Shown here piece after piece: positions 35,523-44,861 of a stretch of 64,000 nucleotides of DNA (the first letter of the stretch is position 1; every line of letters starts with the position of its first letter). This DNA is from Mycolicibacterium mucogenicum DSM 44124 (GTDB lineage: Bacteria; Actinomycetota; Actinomycetes; Mycobacteriales; Mycobacteriaceae), in contig NZ_CP062008.1 of the NCBI RefSeq assembly GCF_005670685.2, forward strand, positions 4,898,001 through 4,962,000. Reading direction: 5' to 3'. The notes under the pieces were generated by a model that worked only from the letters and a program-made list of their open reading frames with translations, made no database searches and was not told the origin of the DNA. The translations under genes and the position numbers were made by a program.

Positions 35523-35690
35523 TTGGGTGTCCTAGGAAAGAAGTCGGGCTGGTGGGTTCTGAGGCCACACCTGCCGACAGCTAGGACGAAGATATCCGTG
35601 TCGTGAGTCAGGCGCAGCGCGAAGCGCGACAACAACAACACGAACGCCGCACAGCGACGCCGGATGCCTGACTGATGATCACGGAAGGAA

Positions 35691-35710
35691 CTTAGCACGC
35701 CCACTAAGGT
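35691..35710 (+). promoter_or_regulatory. SDR gene -10 box overlapped by an inverted repeat
   Basis: TAAGGT (35705-35710) lies seven bases before ATG 35718, as in a leaderless promoter. CTTAG (35691-35695) and CTAAG (35704-35708) form an inverted repeat with an 8-base gap overlapping this -10. A repressor there, perhaps the divergent ROK protein, would block the promoter; that is inference. Confidence 0.5.
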
Positions 35711-35717
35711 CGGTCAT

Positions 35718-36479
35718 ATGCCAGCTGACGAACGCTCCGTACGCGTCGCGGTGGTCACCGGCGCCAGTTCCGGAATCGGCGCCGCCACCGCGAAAACCCT
35801 TGCCGCCCTTGGCTTTCATGTCGTCTGCGCGGCCCGCCGCGCCGACCGGATCACCGCCCTCGCGGCCGAGATCGGCGGCACCTCAGTTGTGACGGACGTC
35901 ACCGACCAGGAGTCGGTGGACGCGCTTGCGGCCCAGGTCAGAGGCCTGGGACCGGTGCATGTCCTGATCAACAACGCCGGTGGCGCCAAAGGTCTGGCAC
36001 CGGTCGCGGAGGCCAATCTGGAGCACTGGGACTGGATGTGGCAGACCAACGTCCTGGGCACCCTGCGGGTGACGCGCGCGCTGCTGCCCGCGCTGATCGA
36101 TTCGGGTGACGGACTCGTCGTCACCGTCACGTCGATCGCGGCGCTGGAGACGTACGACAACGGCGCCGGGTACATCGCCGCCAAGCACGGCCAGGGCGCG
36201 CTGCACCGCACGCTGCGCGGTGAATTGTTGGGAAAACCGGTGCGGCTCACCGAGATTGCGCCCGGCGCCGTGGAGACGGAGTTCTCGCTCGTGCGGTTCG
36301 ACGGCGATGCCGAACGCGCGGACGCGGTGTATCAGGGCATCACGCCACTGGTCGCCGAGGACGTCGCGGAGGTCATCGGTTTCGTGGCGTCACGGCCGCC
36401 GCACGTCGATCTGGACCAGATCGTCATGCGGCCGCGCGACCAGGCGCCCTACAGCCGCTTCAGCCGCCGGCCGCAGTAG
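35718..36479 (+). CDS. Short-chain dehydrogenase/reductase (Rv0484c type)
   Basis: 253 residues, classical SDR. Cofactor loop TGASSGIG at 14-21, NNAG at 85-88, catalytic Ser139, Tyr152 and Lys156 (GYIAAKHG), and the PG motif in [11 protein letters not shown]. Arg pair after beta-2 (AARRADR) favours NADP(H). Similar to YdfG-type hydroxy-acid/serine dehydrogenases. Leaderless start at 35718. Its 3' end overlaps the L,D-transpeptidase gene by 20 bases on the other strand. Substrate unknown. Confidence 0.93.
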   Translation: MPADERSVRVAVVTGASSGIGAATAKTLAALGFHVVCAARRADRITALAAEIGGTSVVTDVTDQESVDALAAQVRGLGPVHVLINNAGGAKGLAPVAEANLEHWDWMWQTNVLGTLRVTRALLPALIDSGDGLVVTVTSIAALETYDNGAGYIAAKHGQGALHRTLRGELLGKPVRLTEIAPGAVETEFSLVRFDGDAERADAVYQGITPLVAEDVAEVIGFVASRPPHVDLDQIVMRPRDQAPYSRFSRRPQ

Positions 36480-37878
36480 TCGTCGGGACCGGCGCGGTCG
36501 AAGTCGACGTGGCCGTCGACACGGCCGTCGAGGTCGTCGTCGAGGTGGACGACGACGTCGACGGTGTCGTCGATGACGTGGTGGCCGGACCCGTCGGCGG
36601 CGGTGTCGTCGTGGTCGTCGGCGTACCCGAGTACGTCGGTGCGTCGGTCGGGGTGGCCGGCGCACTCTGCGGGATGGACGTCTCCGGCGGCGCGGCATTG
36701 GCCGGCGGCAGCGCGGACATCGACACCCAGGTGGCCCAATCGACCGCCCAGTCCCAGATGTCGCCGTCGGCGTACGACAGCTGGATCGATGTGCCCGTCA
36801 CCTCGACCGGGTCGCCGTAGATGGCGGTCTGGAAGTACTGCTGGGCGTTGTCGGTCGACAGGTTGATACAGCCGTTGGTGACGTTGGTGTTGCCCTGCGC
36901 GCCCGAGCTGGCCGGGTTGGCGTGGATGAACTCGCCGTTGTTGGAGATGCGCACGGCCCAGCGTTCGTGGACGTTCGAGTATCCGGCGGCCGGGTTGGAC
37001 ATCCAGAAGTCGGCGTACTTCTCGGTGACGACGTGGGTGCCGCTGCGCGTCACGTTGCGCGGCTTGTCGGCCTCGCCGTAGCTACAGGGGAAGTCGAACA
37101 GCACGCCGCCGTCGGTGATCACCTGGATGCGGTGGCTGGTCGCGTCGGCCTTGACCACCTGGCGCCGGCCGATGGTGATCTCCAGCGTGCTGTCCTGCGC
37201 GCCGTAGGCGTCGTCGCCGAACGGGACGCCGTACAACTTCGCCGAGACGCTGACCTTGGTGCCGGGCGGGTAGTACTCGCGGGGGCGCCAGTGCATGCGC
37301 GCGCCCTCCCGCTCGTCGGGTAGCCAGGCCCAACTGCCCTCGACCGGCGGGTCGGTGACGACCTTGACGTTGCGTTCGACGGAGGCCTTGTCGCTGATCG
37401 AGGAGTCGAACTGCAGGATGATCGGCGCCGCCACGCCGACGGTCTGCCCGTCGGCGAGCTGGAACTGGCCGTTGACCTGCTTGGTCGGGTTCACGGTCGT
37501 GAACGTCGCGGACACCGGCACGGCCTTGCCGTCCCGGCCGACGACGGAGCCGGTGAACGTGTACGTCGCGCCGAAGCCGAGCGGCTCGGCGGCGTTGAAC
37601 GACGTGCGGTCCTTGTTGAACACCGCGGCGACGACCTTGCCGTCACCGTTGGTGAGTGTCAGCTTCTGGAACCAGCCGTCGGTGACGTCGACCCCGATGC
37701 TGCTGGTCGGCACCACATCGGTGGCGCCATTGGCAGGCCGGTAGGTGACGACGGGCGCCGCGGTCTCTTTGGCAGGGGCCGAAGAGCCAGATCCGTTCGA
37801 TTTGTCGGAGCACGCGGCGAGCACGCCGGAAGTGCCGACTGCAATCGCGGTCAGCATCTGTCGCCGGTTCACACTCAC
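36460..37878 (-). CDS. L,D-transpeptidase lipoprotein (LprQ/LdtMt5 type)
   Basis: 472 residues. Signal peptide with Arg pair and lipobox: [20 protein letters not shown], lipid Cys23, so anchored to the outer face of the membrane. Two Ig-like domains (about 45-260) precede the YkuD domain, which carries [19 protein letters not shown] followed by NGCINLS with the catalytic Cys; the usual HGC reads NGC. It forms 3-3 cross-links in peptidoglycan. The last 80 residues are a Thr/Ser/Pro tail, very repetitive, perhaps wall-spanning. GTG 37878, 14 bases after murB, is chosen; GTG 37872 is possible. murB next door makes the precursor sugar. Confidence 0.93.
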   Translation of the reverse strand: MSVNRRQMLTAIAVGTSGVLAACSDKSNGSGSSAPAKETAAPVVTYRPANGATDVVPTSSIGVDVTDGWFQKLTLTNGDGKVVAAVFNKDRTSFNAAEPLGFGATYTFTGSVVGRDGKAVPVSATFTTVNPTKQVNGQFQLADGQTVGVAAPIILQFDSSISDKASVERNVKVVTDPPVEGSWAWLPDEREGARMHWRPREYYPPGTKVSVSAKLYGVPFGDDAYGAQDSTLEITIGRRQVVKADATSHRIQVITDGGVLFDFPCSYGEADKPRNVTRSGTHVVTEKYADFWMSNPAAGYSNVHERWAVRISNNGEFIHANPASSGAQGNTNVTNGCINLSTDNAQQYFQTAIYGDPVEVTGTSIQLSYADGDIWDWAVDWATWVSMSALPPANAAPPETSIPQSAPATPTDAPTYSGTPTTTTTPPPTGPATTSSTTPSTSSSTSTTTSTAVSTATSTSTAPVPTTTAAGG

Positions 37879-37892
37879 AGGTTCGAATTTAC

Positions 37893-38951
37893 CTACAGCG
37901 AACAGCCGATTAAGCACGGTTCCGGTGTGAGATCTATCCCGAAAGCGGCCTTGACGCCGTCCCGCACGGTCCTGGCCAGCGCTAATACGTCGGCGCTGCC
38001 AGCAAAGCCCCGGTTGGTCAGGGCCAGCGCATGCTTGGTCGAGAGCCGGGCCGCAGCGCCGTCACCGGGGTATCCCTTGCCGAAACCGGCCTGTTCCACG
38101 AGCCAGCCGGCCGCCAGCTTGACCCCGTTCGGCGCCGGGTAATTGGGCACCGGACCGTCGGTGGCGTCCCGGATGCGTTCGAAGACGTCGTGCGGGACGA
38201 CCGGGTTGGTGAAGAACGAACCGGCGCTCCAGGTGTCGTGGTCGGACGCGTCGGAGACCATGCCCTTGCCGCGCCGCAGCGCCAGGACCGCCTCGCGGAC
38301 CTTGACCGCATCGACCCTGGTGCCGGCCTCGGCGCCCAGCCGGGCAGCCAGTTCGCCGTACCGCAGCGGGGCGCTGAGGCCGTCGGGGTTCAGGGTGAAC
38401 TCCACCTCCAGCACGACGGCGTGGTCGGAGTTCTTCAGCACGCTGTGCCGGTAGCCGAAATCCAGTGTCTCGGGACCGACCCAACTGTCGGTCCCCGTTT
38501 CGCGGTCGAACAGCCGGACCCGGCTGATGGTGTCGGCGACCTCGGCCCCGTAGGCGCCGACGTTCTGCACCGGCGTCGCACCGGCCGAGCCCGGGATGCC
38601 GGACAGACACTCCAGCCCGCCGAGCCCGTGGGCCAGCGAGGCCACGACGACGTCGTCCCACAGCGCGCCGGCCTCGGCCCGCGCCACGTTGCCGTCGATG
38701 GTGATCTCGGTGTTCGCCAGCTGGACGACCGTCAAGTCGCGCAGATCGTCGGCCACCAGCACATTCGACCCGCCCGCCAGGACCAGCAGCGGGCCCGGGT
38801 GACCCCGCAGCGCGGTGAGCGCCCCGACCACCTTGGCGGTGGTATCGCAGGTGATCAGACGGGCTGCCACCGGTCCGACGCGGAACGAGGTCAGGGGTGC
38901 CAGCGGCACGTCATAGTCGACCGCCGCGCCCCCGATATCCGAACTGACCAC
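37893..38951 (-). CDS. murB: UDP-N-acetylenolpyruvoylglucosamine reductase
   Basis: FAD/NADPH enzyme that makes UDP-MurNAc, cytoplasmic. 352 residues; FAD-binding [34 protein letters not shown] and [10 protein letters not shown], the catalytic Ser in [11 protein letters not shown], and [16 protein letters not shown] at the C-terminal part; type I/II features not separated here. GTG 38951 has TACCGT (complement of 38960-38965) eight bases upstream, a leaderless start. Operon with the L,D-transpeptidase gene. Confidence 0.97.
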   Translation of the reverse strand: MVSSDIGGAAVDYDVPLAPLTSFRVGPVAARLITCDTTAKVVGALTALRGHPGPLLVLAGGSNVLVADDLRDLTVVQLANTEITIDGNVARAEAGALWDDVVVASLAHGLGGLECLSGIPGSAGATPVQNVGAYGAEVADTISRVRLFDRETGTDSWVGPETLDFGYRHSVLKNSDHAVVLEVEFTLNPDGLSAPLRYGELAARLGAEAGTRVDAVKVREAVLALRRGKGMVSDASDHDTWSAGSFFTNPVVPHDVFERIRDATDGPVPNYPAPNGVKLAAGWLVEQAGFGKGYPGDGAAARLSTKHALALTNRGFAGSADVLALARTVRDGVKAAFGIDLTPEPCLIGCSL

Positions 38952-38959
38952 GGCCGCTA

Positions 38960-38969
38960 ACGGTAGCGT
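38960..38969. promoter_or_regulatory. Overlapping -10 boxes of murB and the DUF2505 gene
   Basis: ACGGTA (38960-38965; TACCGT on minus) and TAGCGT (38964-38969, plus) share two bases in a 26-base gap. Each is eight bases before its start codon (GTG 38951, ATG 38978). Polymerase on one must exclude the other. Confidence 0.65.
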
Positions 38970-38977
38970 GGCCGATT

Positions 38978-39484
38978 ATGGCCCGCTCTTTCGACATGGT
39001 TGCCGAATACCTCGGCACCGTGGCGCAGGTGCACACCGCCTTCTGCAACAAGGACTACTGGCTGGACCGGCTGGCGGAGGGTCGCGCCGACGTGTCGACG
39101 CTCGACTCGTTCGCCGAGGACGGCCACGGCGGCACCGACATCATCACCACTCAGACCGTGCGCGCGGCCGGCCTGCCCAGCATCGTCACGCAGTTCCACT
39201 TCGGTGACCTCAGCCTGGTGCGCGAAGAGCATTGGGGTCCGCTGACCGACGGGCGGGCCATCGGGACGGTACGCAGCCGCGTCCCCGGCGCACCGGCGAC
39301 CATCACCGGCAAGGGTGTCCTGACCGCCACGGGCGACGGTGCGCGACTGGACTTCTCGGCGAACGTCGAGGTCCGCATCCCGTTGGTCGGCGGCAAGCTC
39401 GAGTCGATGCTGGGCCAGCAGCTCCGGTATCTGATCGAGCTGGAGCAGAAATTCACGAGCGACTGGATCGCCGCCCGCTGGTGA
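38978..39484 (+). CDS. DUF2505 family protein (Rv0481c type)
   Basis: 168 residues, SRPBCC/START-like fold of unknown ligand. MARSFDMVAEYLGTVAQVHT and RVPLVGGKLE-like IPLVGGKLESMLGQQLRYL near the end are typical of DUF2505. No signal peptide. Leaderless start at ATG 38978. Always beside murB in mycobacteria as far as I recall, but no link to cell-wall synthesis is shown. Confidence 0.88.
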   Translation: MARSFDMVAEYLGTVAQVHTAFCNKDYWLDRLAEGRADVSTLDSFAEDGHGGTDIITTQTVRAAGLPSIVTQFHFGDLSLVREEHWGPLTDGRAIGTVRSRVPGAPATITGKGVLTATGDGARLDFSANVEVRIPLVGGKLESMLGQQLRYLIELEQKFTSDWIAARW

Positions 39485-39504
39485 GCCGCCCATAAACTCG
39501 GGCC

Positions 39505-40314
39505 ATGAATTCGCCCGTGGGCCAGCCACGGAGTACACCTGTGGGCCAGCCGACGCGCGGCACAACGGGTTACAACCGCCTGCGCCGCAGCGACCGCTGG
39601 CTGGTCCACTCGCCGCGGGTGCGGACGCTGCTGCGCACCGCGCCGGATCCCGTGGTCGTCGACCTCGGGTACGGCGCGCTTCCGGTGACCACGGTGGAAC
39701 TGGCGTCGCGGCTGCGCACGGTCCGGGCCGACGTGCGGGTCGTCGGCCTGGAGATCCACCCGGAACGGGTGCGGCTGGCCCGTGAGCTGGCCGGCGACAT
39801 CGTCGAATTCGGCCTCGGCGGCTTCGAATTGGCCGGGCACACACCGGTTTTGGTGCGCGCGTTCAACGTCCTGCGCCAGTACGACGTCGCCGACGTGCCC
39901 GCCGCGTGGGCGGAGATGACGGGGCGGCTGGCACCGGGCGGGCTGCTGGTCGACGGCACCTGCGACGAGTTGGGACGACGCTGCTGCTGGGTATTGATCG
40001 ACGCCGACGGGCCGGTGAGCCTGACGTTGTCCTGCGACCCGTTCGCCATCGAACGGCCCTCCGATCTGGCGGAGCGCCTGCCGAAAGTGCTTATCCACCA
40101 CAATGTTCCGGGCCAGCCGATCCACCGGCTGCTGCAGGCCGCCGACCGCGCCTGGGCCACATCGGCCGGGCACGGGGTGTTCGGTCCGCGCGTCCGGTGG
40201 CGCGCGATGCTCGACCTGTTGGTGGCCGAGGGCCAGCCGCTGGAGCCGCCGCGCCGCCGGCTGCGGGACGGCGTACTGACGGTGCCGTGGTCGGCCGTCG
40301 CGCCCACATCGTGA
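39505..40314 (+). CDS. Class I SAM-dependent methyltransferase-like protein
   Basis: 269 residues. Rossmann motif I VVVDLGYGALPVTTVELA (DLGYG), motif II VVGLEIHPERVRLA with the acidic ribose contact, and AGDIVEFGLGGFEL. It starts with a Pro/Gly/Thr head of about 22 residues. No substrate signature. TAAACT (39493-39498) six bases before ATG 39505 points to a leaderless transcript. In M. tuberculosis I recall no gene here, so it may have been inserted together with the NagZ-like gene or lost there. Confidence 0.82.
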   Translation: MNSPVGQPRSTPVGQPTRGTTGYNRLRRSDRWLVHSPRVRTLLRTAPDPVVVDLGYGALPVTTVELASRLRTVRADVRVVGLEIHPERVRLARELAGDIVEFGLGGFELAGHTPVLVRAFNVLRQYDVADVPAAWAEMTGRLAPGGLLVDGTCDELGRRCCWVLIDADGPVSLTLSCDPFAIERPSDLAERLPKVLIHHNVPGQPIHRLLQAADRAWATSAGHGVFGPRVRWRAMLDLLVAEGQPLEPPRRRLRDGVLTVPWSAVAPTS

Positions 40315-40338
40315 CGACGAGCGCATAGGGTTCGCCGT

Positions 40339-41523
40339 ATGCCGTCACCCCGCAGCCGACTGCAATCGCCGGTCGTCCTGGCCTCGGCCGCGGCGGTGAT
40401 CGTCGTCGGACTGATCGTCGCGGCCGTCATGAGCAAGCCGCGGCCTGCCCCCACCCCGGCCGAACCCTCGACCACGTCGTCCCCCGTTGCGGCGGCACCA
40501 CCCCCGTGCCGGCTCGACACCGTCGTGACCGCGCTGACGCCGCGCCAGAAGCTGGCCCAGCTGCTGATGGTCGGGGTCAAGAACCTGGCCGACGCGCAGG
40601 CCGTCGTCCGGGAGCAGGAAGTCGGCGGCATCTTCATCACCAGCTGGACCGACTACTCGATGCTCGGCGCGCCCCTCGCCGCGCTGGCGCAGGAACCGCG
40701 GCCGCTGCCGCTGGCCGTCAGCGTCGACGAGGAGGGCGGCCGGGTGCAGCGGCTGAAAGGCCTCATCGGCAGCCAGCCGTCGGCCCGCGAGCTGGTCGCC
40801 GCCGGCAAGACCCCCGAGCAGGTGCGGGAGATCGCCCGCCTGCGCGGCCAGGCGATGAAAGAACTCGGCATCACCATCGACTTCGCGCCCGTCGTCGACA
40901 TCACGAACGCAGCCGACGGCACCGTCATCGGCGACCGGTCCTGGGGCAACACCGCCGAGGGCGTCACCGCCTACGCCGGCGCGTACGCCGCCGGCCTGCG
41001 TGACGCCGGACTGCTGCCGGTGCTCAAGCACTTCCCGGGCCACGGGCATGCGTCCGGCGACTCGCACCAGGGCGGCGTCGTCACGCCGCCGCTGGACCAG
41101 CTCGAGACGCTGGACCTGGTCCCCTACCGGTCCTTGACGACGCAGCTGCCCGTCGCCGTGATGGTCGGCCACATGCAGGTGCCCGGCCTCACCGACACCG
41201 ACCCCGCCAGCCTGTCGAAGGCCGCGTACGACCTGCTGCGGAGCGGCAATTACGGCGGGCGCCCATTCCAGGGCGCCGTCTTCACCGACGACCTGTCCAG
41301 CATGGGCGCCATCACGCAGCGCTACAGCGTGCCGGAGGCGGTGCTCAAGGCCCTGCAGGCCGGTGCCGACACCGCGCTGTGGATCACGACCAAAGAGGTG
41401 CCCGACGTCCTCGACCGGCTGCAGCAGGCCGTCGACGCCGGTGAACTGACCACCGAACGCGTCGACGACGCCGTGCGGCACATGGCGGTGACCAAGGATC
41501 CGTCGCTGGCCTGCACCCGCTGA
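40339..41523 (+). CDS. Glycoside hydrolase family 3, NagZ-like beta-N-acetylglucosaminidase
   Basis: 394 residues. One N-terminal membrane segment (about 10-31) without lipobox Cys, a Pro/Thr/Ser linker, then the GH3 barrel: RQKLAQLLMVGV, VDEEGGRVQRL (substrate loop), KHFPGHGHASGDSH at 230-243 with the Asp-His general acid/base, and FTDDLSSM with the nucleophile Asp at about 317-318. It removes GlcNAc from muropeptides in cell-wall recycling; like LpqI in role but apparently held by a membrane helix. TAGGGT (40326-40331) seven bases before ATG 40339 suggests a leaderless message. Confidence 0.92.
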   Translation: MPSPRSRLQSPVVLASAAAVIVVGLIVAAVMSKPRPAPTPAEPSTTSSPVAAAPPPCRLDTVVTALTPRQKLAQLLMVGVKNLADAQAVVREQEVGGIFITSWTDYSMLGAPLAALAQEPRPLPLAVSVDEEGGRVQRLKGLIGSQPSARELVAAGKTPEQVREIARLRGQAMKELGITIDFAPVVDITNAADGTVIGDRSWGNTAEGVTAYAGAYAAGLRDAGLLPVLKHFPGHGHASGDSHQGGVVTPPLDQLETLDLVPYRSLTTQLPVAVMVGHMQVPGLTDTDPASLSKAAYDLLRSGNYGGRPFQGAVFTDDLSSMGAITQRYSVPEAVLKALQAGADTALWITTKEVPDVLDRLQQAVDAGELTTERVDDAVRHMAVTKDPSLACTR

Positions 41524-41537
41524 TTACGCTGGGGCGC

Positions 41538-42359
41538 ATGCGCATCGCACTGGCCCAGATCGGCGCGGGCACCGACCCCGAGGCGAATCTGGCACTGGTC
41601 GCCGACCACACGGCGCGCGCCGCCGACGCCGGAGCCGAACTGGTGCTGTTCCCAGAGGCGACGATGTGCCGGTTCGGCGTGCCGCTCGCGCCCGTGGCGC
41701 AACCGCTCGACGGCCCCTGGGCGGACGCGGTCCGGGAAGTCGCCGAACGTGCGGGCGTCACCGTGGTGGCAGGGATGTTCTGTCCGACCGCCGACGGCCG
41801 CGTCACCAACACCCTGCTCGCCACCGGCCCGGGCGTCGACGCGCACTACCACAAGATTCATCTGTACGACGCTTTCGGATTCGCCGAATCACACACTGTC
41901 GCAAAGGGTTTCGAGCCCGTCGTGATCGATGTGCCGACCGCCGACGGCGCCGTTCCCGTCGGCCTCACGACGTGTTACGACGTCCGCTTCCCGGAGCTGC
42001 ACCTCGAGCTCGCCGAACGCGGAGCCAAGCTGCTGACCGTCCACGCGTCGTGGGGGTCGGGCCCGGGCAAGCTCGAGCAGTGGACGCTGCTGGCCCGCGC
42101 CCGCGCGCTCGACACCGGCTGCTTCGTCGCCGCCGTCGACCAGCCGTACCCCGGTGATGAGCTCGCGAAGAAGGGCCCGACCGGCAACGGCGGCAGCATT
42201 GTGGCCTCCCCCACGGGCGACATCGCAGTGCAGGCGGGGCTCGAACCGGAACTGCTGGTCACGGACGTCGACCTGGCCGCGGTCGAGCGCGCCCGCGAGA
42301 CCATCGCCGTGCTGCGCAACCGCACCACGATTCCGCGTAAGGCACAATCGCAAGGGTGA
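41538..42359 (+). CDS. Carbon-nitrogen hydrolase (Nit1-like, Rv0480c type)
   Basis: 273 residues of the nitrilase superfamily with the Glu40-Lys106-Cys146 triad: LVLFPEATMCRFG, HYHKIHLYDAF and LTTCYDVRFPEL. These hydrolyse amides such as deaminated glutathione or omega-amides; the exact substrate is open. TACGCT (41525-41530) is seven bases before ATG 41538, so leaderless. Its stop overlaps the start of the DUF2993-like gene (GTGA). Confidence 0.92.
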   Translation: MRIALAQIGAGTDPEANLALVADHTARAADAGAELVLFPEATMCRFGVPLAPVAQPLDGPWADAVREVAERAGVTVVAGMFCPTADGRVTNTLLATGPGVDAHYHKIHLYDAFGFAESHTVAKGFEPVVIDVPTADGAVPVGLTTCYDVRFPELHLELAERGAKLLTVHASWGSGPGKLEQWTLLARARALDTGCFVAAVDQPYPGDELAKKGPTGNGGSIVASPTGDIAVQAGLEPELLVTDVDLAAVERARETIAVLRNRTTIPRKAQSQG

Positions 42360-43351
42360 CTGACCCCTGGGCCCGCCCCGCCAATGAGGACGCTGCACCA
42401 TCTGCCGAGCCTGCGCAGCAGGCCCCGGAGGCCCCGGGTGCCCAGCCCACCGAGGTGCTGACGGCCACCGAACAACCGGCACCGGCCGCCGATGTGCCGC
42501 CCGCCTATGGCGCCGACGCGCCGGCCCCGCCGGCCTATGGTGGCGACGTCCCGCCGACGTCGTACCCGGCGCCGCAGCAGGTGCCCGCCACCGACCCGCC
42601 CAAGAAGCGCCGCGGTGTCATGGAGCTGCTGCGCGACCCGATGTCGCTGATCCTGATCATCGTCATCGCGCTCGCGCTGTCGGCGGCCGGCGTCGTCGGC
42701 GGCGAGTTCTACGCCCGCAGCCGCGGCAACAGCGTCGTCTCGCAGTCCGTCCAGTGCGTCGTCCAGGACAAGGTCGACGTGCAGTTCGGCGCGACCCCGT
42801 TCCTGTGGCAGGTCGCCAACAAGCACTATGACCACATCACGGTGACCACGGCCGGCAACCAACTGCGGTTCGCCAAGGGCATGAAGGCCCAGATCCAGAT
42901 CGACGACGTCAAGCTCGACAAGACCGCGAAGTCGGCCGGCACCATCGGGGCCCTCGACGCGACCGTCACCTGGTCGGCCGACGGCATCAAACAGACCATC
43001 GCCGACACCGTCCCGGTGCTCGGTGGCCTGGTCTCCGACGTCACCACCGACCCGTCGTCGGGCACCATCGTGCTGGACGCGCCGATGACGCAGATCGTGG
43101 CCAAGCCGACGCTGTCCGACGGCACCATCTCGCTCAAGGTGGAGCAGCTGACCGGGCTCGGCTTCCTGCTGCCCCGCGAGTCGATCCAGCCGGCGCTGGA
43201 TTTGTTCGCGTCACAGCTGACGAAGGACTACCCGATGGGCATCAAGCCGGAAGCCCTGCAGGTGACCGGTACCGGTGTGACCGCGAAGTTCGGCACCAAG
43301 AACGCGACGATCCCGCTGGCCCAGCAGGACTCCTGCTTCTCCGGCCTCTGA
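42356..43351 (+). CDS. DUF2993 (LmeA-like) membrane-anchored protein (Rv0479c type)
   Basis: 331 residues: a Pro/Ala/Gln-rich cytoplasmic head (about 1-80), basic KKRRG, one membrane helix (about 96-118), then an extracytoplasmic DUF2993 domain (VQCVVQDKVDVQFGATPFLW, then beta-rich repeats). LmeA, a DUF2993 protein, acts in lipoarabinomannan and phospholipid envelope metabolism; the link here is by family only. GTG 42356 shares bases with the previous stop, so translation is coupled to the nitrilase gene. Confidence 0.88.
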   Translation: MTDPWARPANEDAAPSAEPAQQAPEAPGAQPTEVLTATEQPAPAADVPPAYGADAPAPPAYGGDVPPTSYPAPQQVPATDPPKKRRGVMELLRDPMSLILIIVIALALSAAGVVGGEFYARSRGNSVVSQSVQCVVQDKVDVQFGATPFLWQVANKHYDHITVTTAGNQLRFAKGMKAQIQIDDVKLDKTAKSAGTIGALDATVTWSADGIKQTIADTVPVLGGLVSDVTTDPSSGTIVLDAPMTQIVAKPTLSDGTISLKVEQLTGLGFLLPRESIQPALDLFASQLTKDYPMGIKPEALQVTGTGVTAKFGTKNATIPLAQQDSCFSGL

Positions 43352-43369
43352 TCCCCCGCTGACCCCAGC

Positions 43370-43418
43370 GATTTGTGCACGATTTTCCGCGGTGACCGCG
43401 GAAAATCGTGCACAAATC
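43370..43418. repeat. 49-base perfect palindrome, family 3, copy 1; likely bidirectional terminator
   Basis: 24-base arms (43370-43393 and 43395-43418) pair perfectly around one base. The core reads GTGCACGATTTTCCGCGG. It fills the gap between two convergent gene ends (43351 and the deoC stop at 43420). A 42/49 matching copy is at 63325-63373, again between convergent genes. The AT-part lies inside the arms, not as a tail. Confidence 0.8.
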
Positions 43419-43419
43419 C

Positions 43420-44100
43420 CTAGTTGAGGCCGTCGAGGACGGCGCGGGTGCCGGACAGGCCGAGGCGCGTGGCGCCGGCGTCCAGCATCGCCACGGCCGC
43501 GGCGGCGTCTCGGATGCCGCCGCTGGCCTTGATCCCCAGCGCCGGGACGGTCTGCGCCATGATCTCCACGGCCTGCACGGACGCGCCGCCTGCCGGGTGG
43601 AATCCGGTGGAGGTCTTCACGAAATCGGCGCCGGCGTCGGCGGCCGCACGGCACACCTCGGCCAGCGTCGGCGCGCCGGCCATGGTCAGCAGCGCCGCGG
43701 ACTCGACGATCACCTTCAGCACCGCCGTCGGGGCGGCCCCGCGGACCGCGGCGATGTCTGAGAACACCGCCGAGATGTCGCCGGCGATGGCGGCACCGAC
43801 GTCGATCACCATGTCGACCTCGTCGGCACCGCGCCGGCCGTCGGATCCGACGACCGACAACGCCGCCTCGCGGGCCTTGATCTGCGAATCATGCTTGCCC
43901 GACGGGAATCCCACGACGGTGGCGATCTTGACGCGCTCAGGCACCTCGACCGCACCGAGCATCGACGGCGACACACACACCGCGCACACGCCCAGATCGG
44001 CGGCCTCCCAGCACAGGCTCGCCACGTCGGCGGCGGTCGCCTCGGGCTTGAGCAGCGTGTGGTCGACCAGTGCGGCCACCTGCTGGCGGGTCCAACTCAT
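43420..44100 (-). CDS. deoC: Deoxyribose-phosphate aldolase
   Basis: Class I aldolase that splits 2-deoxyribose-5-phosphate to glyceraldehyde-3-phosphate and acetaldehyde; cytoplasmic. 226 residues. Schiff-base Lys162 in [13 protein letters not shown], proton-relay Lys191 in [10 protein letters not shown] and Asp96 in [12 protein letters not shown] 44100 shares one base with the stop of the preceding gene (TGATG); a longer frame to 44235 is out of family. Acetaldehyde produced could be used by an aldehyde dehydrogenase, but none is adjacent. Confidence 0.97.
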   Translation of the reverse strand: MSWTRQQVAALVDHTLLKPEATAADVASLCWEAADLGVCAVCVSPSMLGAVEVPERVKIATVVGFPSGKHDSQIKAREAALSVVGSDGRRGADEVDMVIDVGAAIAGDISAVFSDIAAVRGAAPTAVLKVIVESAALLTMAGAPTLAEVCRAAADAGADFVKTSTGFHPAGGASVQAVEIMAQTVPALGIKASGGIRDAAAAVAMLDAGATRLGLSGTRAVLDGLN

Positions 44101-44531
44101 CAGAACGGCTCCTCTGTGCCACCGGGATTGCAACGTGCTCTCACCATCTGGTTGTCGTCGACCACCGGGCGCCACGGCTCGAGGTTCCAGCTGGTCTTGC
44201 CGGGCGCGCCGGCCTCGGCGAAATACCAGTGGCACATGAACTGGGCCCGCATCCCGGGGGTGTCGGCGTCAGGCGCGAGGTTCAGGACCTCGGACCAGGC
44301 CTCGTCGCCCGACTGCGTGGCGCCCAGGCCGGACGCGCGCCGACCGGCCGGCGTCGGGTACACCCGCAGGCTCGTCGCACCGTCCCACTGCGTCCACCGG
44401 GTGTGGTCGACGTAGGGCGGCGCCGGAACGGCCGGAACGGGTTGTGGAACGGGTTCGGTGGGATCAGCCGCGGACGGCGGAGCCAGCGTCAACGCCGCGG
44501 CAGCCAGGACCGCGAACCGGAGCGGGCGCAC
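44100..44531 (-). CDS. Secreted DUF2599 protein (Rv0477 type)
   Basis: 143 residues. Signal peptide [20 protein letters not shown] ending near AAD (cleavage about 22), then a Pro/Val linker and a small domain with two Cys ([21 protein letters not shown]) probably in a disulfide. DUF2599-type; no known function. GTG 44531 lies three bases after the stop of the preceding gene. Exported and perhaps retained at the envelope. Confidence 0.85.
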   Translation of the reverse strand: MRPLRFAVLAAAALTLAPPSAADPTEPVPQPVPAVPAPPYVDHTRWTQWDGATSLRVYPTPAGRRASGLGATQSGDEAWSEVLNLAPDADTPGMRAQFMCHWYFAEAGAPGKTSWNLEPWRPVVDDNQMVRARCNPGGTEEPF

Positions 44532-44534
44532 CGA

Positions 44535-44819
44535 TTACCGGGATTTCCCTTGGACCTCAAGGAGTTTGGGCTTCACATCGACCAGGTACACACCGGTGGC
44601 GCAGGCGGCGATGGCCGCGCCCACCGGCGGGCCGATGATCCAGCCCAGGACGGCACCGCCCCCCAGGATCGCCAGCCACACCGGCTTGGTCAGTTTGTCG
44701 ACCGCCGTGTAGGCGTCCGGCCGCTGCATGGCGGCATGCACGAACGCATAAACGGTCGTGGCCAGCACCGCGATCTGCAATGCGAAAAGGACGTAACCCA
44801 CCAGGCTTCCGAGGTACAC
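44535..44819 (-). CDS. DUF2516 membrane protein (Rv0476 type)
   Basis: 94 residues with two to three helices (about 5-27, 45-60, 63-80) and a basic end [12 protein letters not shown]. Family DUF2516, unknown role. TAGGCT (complement of 44826-44831) lies six bases before GTG 44819, giving a leaderless transcript; it is thus separate from hbhA 42 bases upstream. Followed by the secreted DUF2599 gene and deoC. Confidence 0.85.
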   Translation of the reverse strand: MYLGSLVGYVLFALQIAVLATTVYAFVHAAMQRPDAYTAVDKLTKPVWLAILGGGAVLGWIIGPPVGAAIAACATGVYLVDVKPKLLEVQGKSR

Positions 44820-44861
44820 GCCCTCAGCCTATGTGGGTTACGTCCCTGACGTCGAACCTGA

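Noticed and set aside
35333..35704. 123-codon minus-strand ORF over the ROK gene start
   Set aside because: No ribosome site, no domain, overlaps the ROK N-terminus in another frame.
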